Assembly: GCF_018860245.1 (NCBI RefSeq)
Contig: NZ_JAHKPD010000012.1
Span: 496,001-560,000 of the forward strand
Source of the DNA: Pseudotamlana agarivorans
GTDB taxonomy: Bacteria; Bacteroidota; Bacteroidia; Flavobacteriales; Flavobacteriaceae
Length of the DNA: 64,000 nt
Direction of reading: 5' to 3'
Part shown: in pieces, positions 62,235 through 64,000 of the stretch
How positions within the stretch are numbered: the stretch's first letter is position 1
Layout of the letters: every line of letters begins with the position of its first letter
Notes under the pieces: model-generated
The model's database searches: none
The model's input: the letters and a program-made list of their open reading frames with translations, nothing else
What the model was told of the DNA's origin: nothing
Made by a program: the position numbers and the translations under genes

Positions 62235-63407
62235 ATGGAACAAGTAAATAAAAACAGATTATTTCTGGCCAGTTGTTTGGCTTTAATAACTACTGCCATG
62301 ACTTTTGCGATACGTGCCAGACTGGAAACCGTTTTCGGGCCAGAAGGTGTTGGCTTAACCTTAGAACAATTAGGTTATGCTTTTGCTCCTGCTTTTTTCG
62401 GATTTACCATTGCCATGCTTATTGGAGGTCCTTTAGTAGATTTATTAGGGATTAAACAAATCTCATGGATGGCCTTTTTTACCCATGCCATTGGCATTGT
62501 TCTGACTTTAATGGCAGACTCCATGACCACTTTGTTTGTTGCTACTTTATGTATAGGAATCGGAAATGGTTTTGTAGAAGCTGCTTTAAACCCTATGGTA
62601 GCATCGATGTACCCCGAGCAAAAAACTAAAATGCTAAATCGATTTCATGTATGGTTTCCTGGAGGCATTGTAATTGGCTCGCTAATAGGTTGGCTAACCA
62701 TGGATGTTATGGGGCTAAGTTGGGAAAGTATGGTTGCTACTTTATTTATCCCATTGGTGCTTTATGGAGTTTTGTTTTTCGGACAAAAAATTCCTGTTAC
62801 CGAACGTGTGCAGTTGGGTATTAGTAATAAGAATATGTTTAAAAGCGTACTGCAGCCACTGTTTTTGTTTATGGTTTTTTGCATGTTTCTTACGGCTGCT
62901 TCGGAGCTAGGTACCACACAGCGGATCGAGTCTTTGCTTAAAGAATCGGTCGCTGCGCCGTTGTTAGTTTTGGCTTTTATAAATGGTATTATGGCGCTTG
63001 GTAGAATGTTTGCCGGCCAGGTGGTGCATAAATTAAAGCCGTCAGGGATGCTATTGTATTCTGCCATATTTACTTTTATAGGACTTTGGTTGCTTACCAT
63101 TACTTCGGGAGGAATGACTTTTGTAGCTGCAGCAATTTTTGCAGTTGGAGTAACCTTTTTCTGGCCAACTATGCTTGGTTTTGTTGCCGAATATTTACCA
63201 GAAACCGGTGCCTTAGGTTTGTCGATTATGGGTGGAGCAGGGATGTTTTCGGTATCGATTGTGTTGCCTATTATGGGGCACTTAATGGATAATGCAAGTG
63301 CTTCGGAAGCTTTACGAACCATGTCTTTATTACCTGCGATATTAATAGTTGCCTTTTTAGGTCTGAATATGTATATGAAAAAACAAGCAAAAACTTCAAA
63401 AGCATAA
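62235..63407 (+). CDS. MFS transporter
   Basis: This 390-residue inner-membrane permease of the major facilitator superfamily has about 12 helices. GGPLVDLLGIKQISWMAFF contains the loop 2-3 type G-x-x-x-D-x-x-G signature, and GRMFAGQVVHKLKPSGM its repeat in the second half. It lies between the isomerase and Gfo/Idh genes and most likely imports the sugar product for this locus; the substrate is not defined. Confidence 0.88.
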   Translation: MEQVNKNRLFLASCLALITTAMTFAIRARLETVFGPEGVGLTLEQLGYAFAPAFFGFTIAMLIGGPLVDLLGIKQISWMAFFTHAIGIVLTLMADSMTTLFVATLCIGIGNGFVEAALNPMVASMYPEQKTKMLNRFHVWFPGGIVIGSLIGWLTMDVMGLSWESMVATLFIPLVLYGVLFFGQKIPVTERVQLGISNKNMFKSVLQPLFLFMVFCMFLTAASELGTTQRIESLLKESVAAPLLVLAFINGIMALGRMFAGQVVHKLKPSGMLLYSAIFTFIGLWLLTITSGGMTFVAAAIFAVGVTFFWPTMLGFVAEYLPETGALGLSIMGGAGMFSVSIVLPIMGHLMDNASASEALRTMSLLPAILIVAFLGLNMYMKKQAKTSKA

Positions 63408-63414
63408 AAATACA

Positions 63415-64000
63415 ATGAATAGAAAATTAAGAATGGGCATGATTGGCGGTGGCACAGGCTCCTTTATTGGGGATGTGCATAGAAAAGCTGTTGCTATCGA
63501 TGGGATGATCGAGTTGGTTTGTGGCGCATTTAGTAGTAGTGCAGAAAAATCTATTGCTTCTGGAAAAGCTTTGTTGCTTCCTGAAGAAAGGTGTTACGGC
63601 ACGTATGCGGAGATGATTTTAAAAGAGGCAGCGCTTCCTGAGGAAGAACGTATGGATTTTGTGGCTATTGTAACACCAAATCATATGCATTTTGAACCCG
63701 CAAAAATGGCTTTAGAACATGGTTTTCATGTGGTTTGTGATAAACCTATAACACTTACGTTGGAAGAAGCTCTGGCGCTGAAAAAAGTGGTGGAACAAAG
63801 CGGAAAACGTTTTGCCTTAACCCATAATTATACTGGGAATTCTTTGGTGAAACAGGCGCGTGCCATGGTAGCGAAAGGCGATTTAGGAACCATTAGAAAA
63901 GTACAAATACAATATTTACAGGGTTGGTTGTCTACAGCCGTGGAAACTACTAATAATAAGCAAGCCGCTTGGCGTGTGGATCCCAAACGTTCTGGGATTG
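63415..64000 (+). CDS. Gfo/Idh/MocA family oxidoreductase (3' partial)
   Basis: The frame is open from ATG at 63415 to the window end, 195 codons. MGMIGGGTGSFIGDVHRKA is the NAD(P)-binding loop, VAIVTPNHMHFEPAKMALEHGFHVVCDKPITLTLEEA contains the EKP-like DKP motif, and ALTHNYTGNSLVKQARAMV follows. The enzyme oxidises or reduces sugars with bound or free NAD(P). It lies 7 nt after the MFS gene and completes an AraC-isomerase-MFS-oxidoreductase cluster. Confidence 0.92.
   Translation, partial: MNRKLRMGMIGGGTGSFIGDVHRKAVAIDGMIELVCGAFSSSAEKSIASGKALLLPEERCYGTYAEMILKEAALPEEERMDFVAIVTPNHMHFEPAKMALEHGFHVVCDKPITLTLEEALALKKVVEQSGKRFALTHNYTGNSLVKQARAMVAKGDLGTIRKVQIQYLQGWLSTAVETTNNKQAAWRVDPKRSGI

Noticed and set aside
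62762-63415. 217-codon minus-strand ORF inside the MFS gene
   Set aside because: Despite its length it mirrors a well-supported transporter frame and its translation has no family features.

Overview
The window is a piece of chromosome from a member of the Flavobacteriaceae (Bacteroidota), probably marine. The evidence is low G+C content, TAnnTTTG-type -7 promoter elements, A-rich start regions with weak Shine-Dalgarno sites, a type IX secretion sorting domain, a DUF5686 outer-membrane protein, a class II ketol-acid reductoisomerase, a SAM-II riboswitch before metK and a secreted sulfatase. Genus assignment is not possible by eye. Most of the sequence is ordinary core genome with tightly packed operons on both strands. 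No tRNA, rRNA, CRISPR array or prophage was seen.

Layout. 1-9.4 kb: a polyprenol-phosphate mannosyltransferase-like gene (5' end missing), pyrC, a DUF4296 lipoprotein, an SDR epimerase, tyrS, a LuxE-like acyltransferase, a small T9SS-sorted protein, an OmpR/PhoB-type response regulator with its histidine kinase, and a MurG-like glycosyltransferase. 9.7-17 kb: trmB (TTG start), a LysE-type exporter, an M1 aminopeptidase lipoprotein, an alkyltransferase-like DNA-repair protein, and a Mrp/NifU/ferredoxin Fe-S group. 17-24 kb: two small lipoproteins, waaA, a DegT aminotransferase overlapping galE, a tandemly duplicated putative small-RNA unit, lspA, fabD and an acetyltransferase. 24-34.5 kb: an FAD dehydrogenase, a sulfatase, dihydrofolate reductase fused to a 2TM domain, a CBM48-like protein, thyA, a CNT nucleoside transporter, a bifunctional nuclease and etfBA. 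34.8-38.4 kb: pdhB and a DUF5686 protein.

38.5-46.3 kb is the accessory island. It holds a PAAR spike protein, a 915-residue multidomain protein (M23-like N-terminus, EF-hand, cysteine-peptidase-like C-terminus), a run of four small lipoproteins, an Imm49-like protein and a small membrane protein. I read it as an orphan type VI secretion effector-immunity cassette. A REP-associated tyrosine transposase (RAYT) element lies inside the immunity run, and an internally deleted derivative lies at its far end.

46.3-57.4 kb: metK behind a SAM-II riboswitch, then divergently the branched-chain amino acid operon ilvD-ilvB-ilvN-ilvC-ilvA. That operon is preceded by a 20-codon Ile/Val-rich leader ORF and an intrinsic terminator, a ribosome-mediated attenuator by appearance. 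gapN and an azurin lipoprotein follow. 57.4-64 kb: a carbohydrate-oxidation locus with a GMC oxidoreductase and its gluconate-dehydrogenase-subunit-3-like partner, a possible DUF1080 remnant, and divergently an AraC regulator, a sugar phosphate isomerase, an MFS permease and a Gfo/Idh/MocA oxidoreductase cut by the window end.

The best candidates for new biology are the PAAR effector-immunity cassette, the duplicated promoter-terminator unit after galE, the ilv leader/attenuator, the RAYT element with its deleted derivative, and a dispersed palindrome family with an AATCTC tail.
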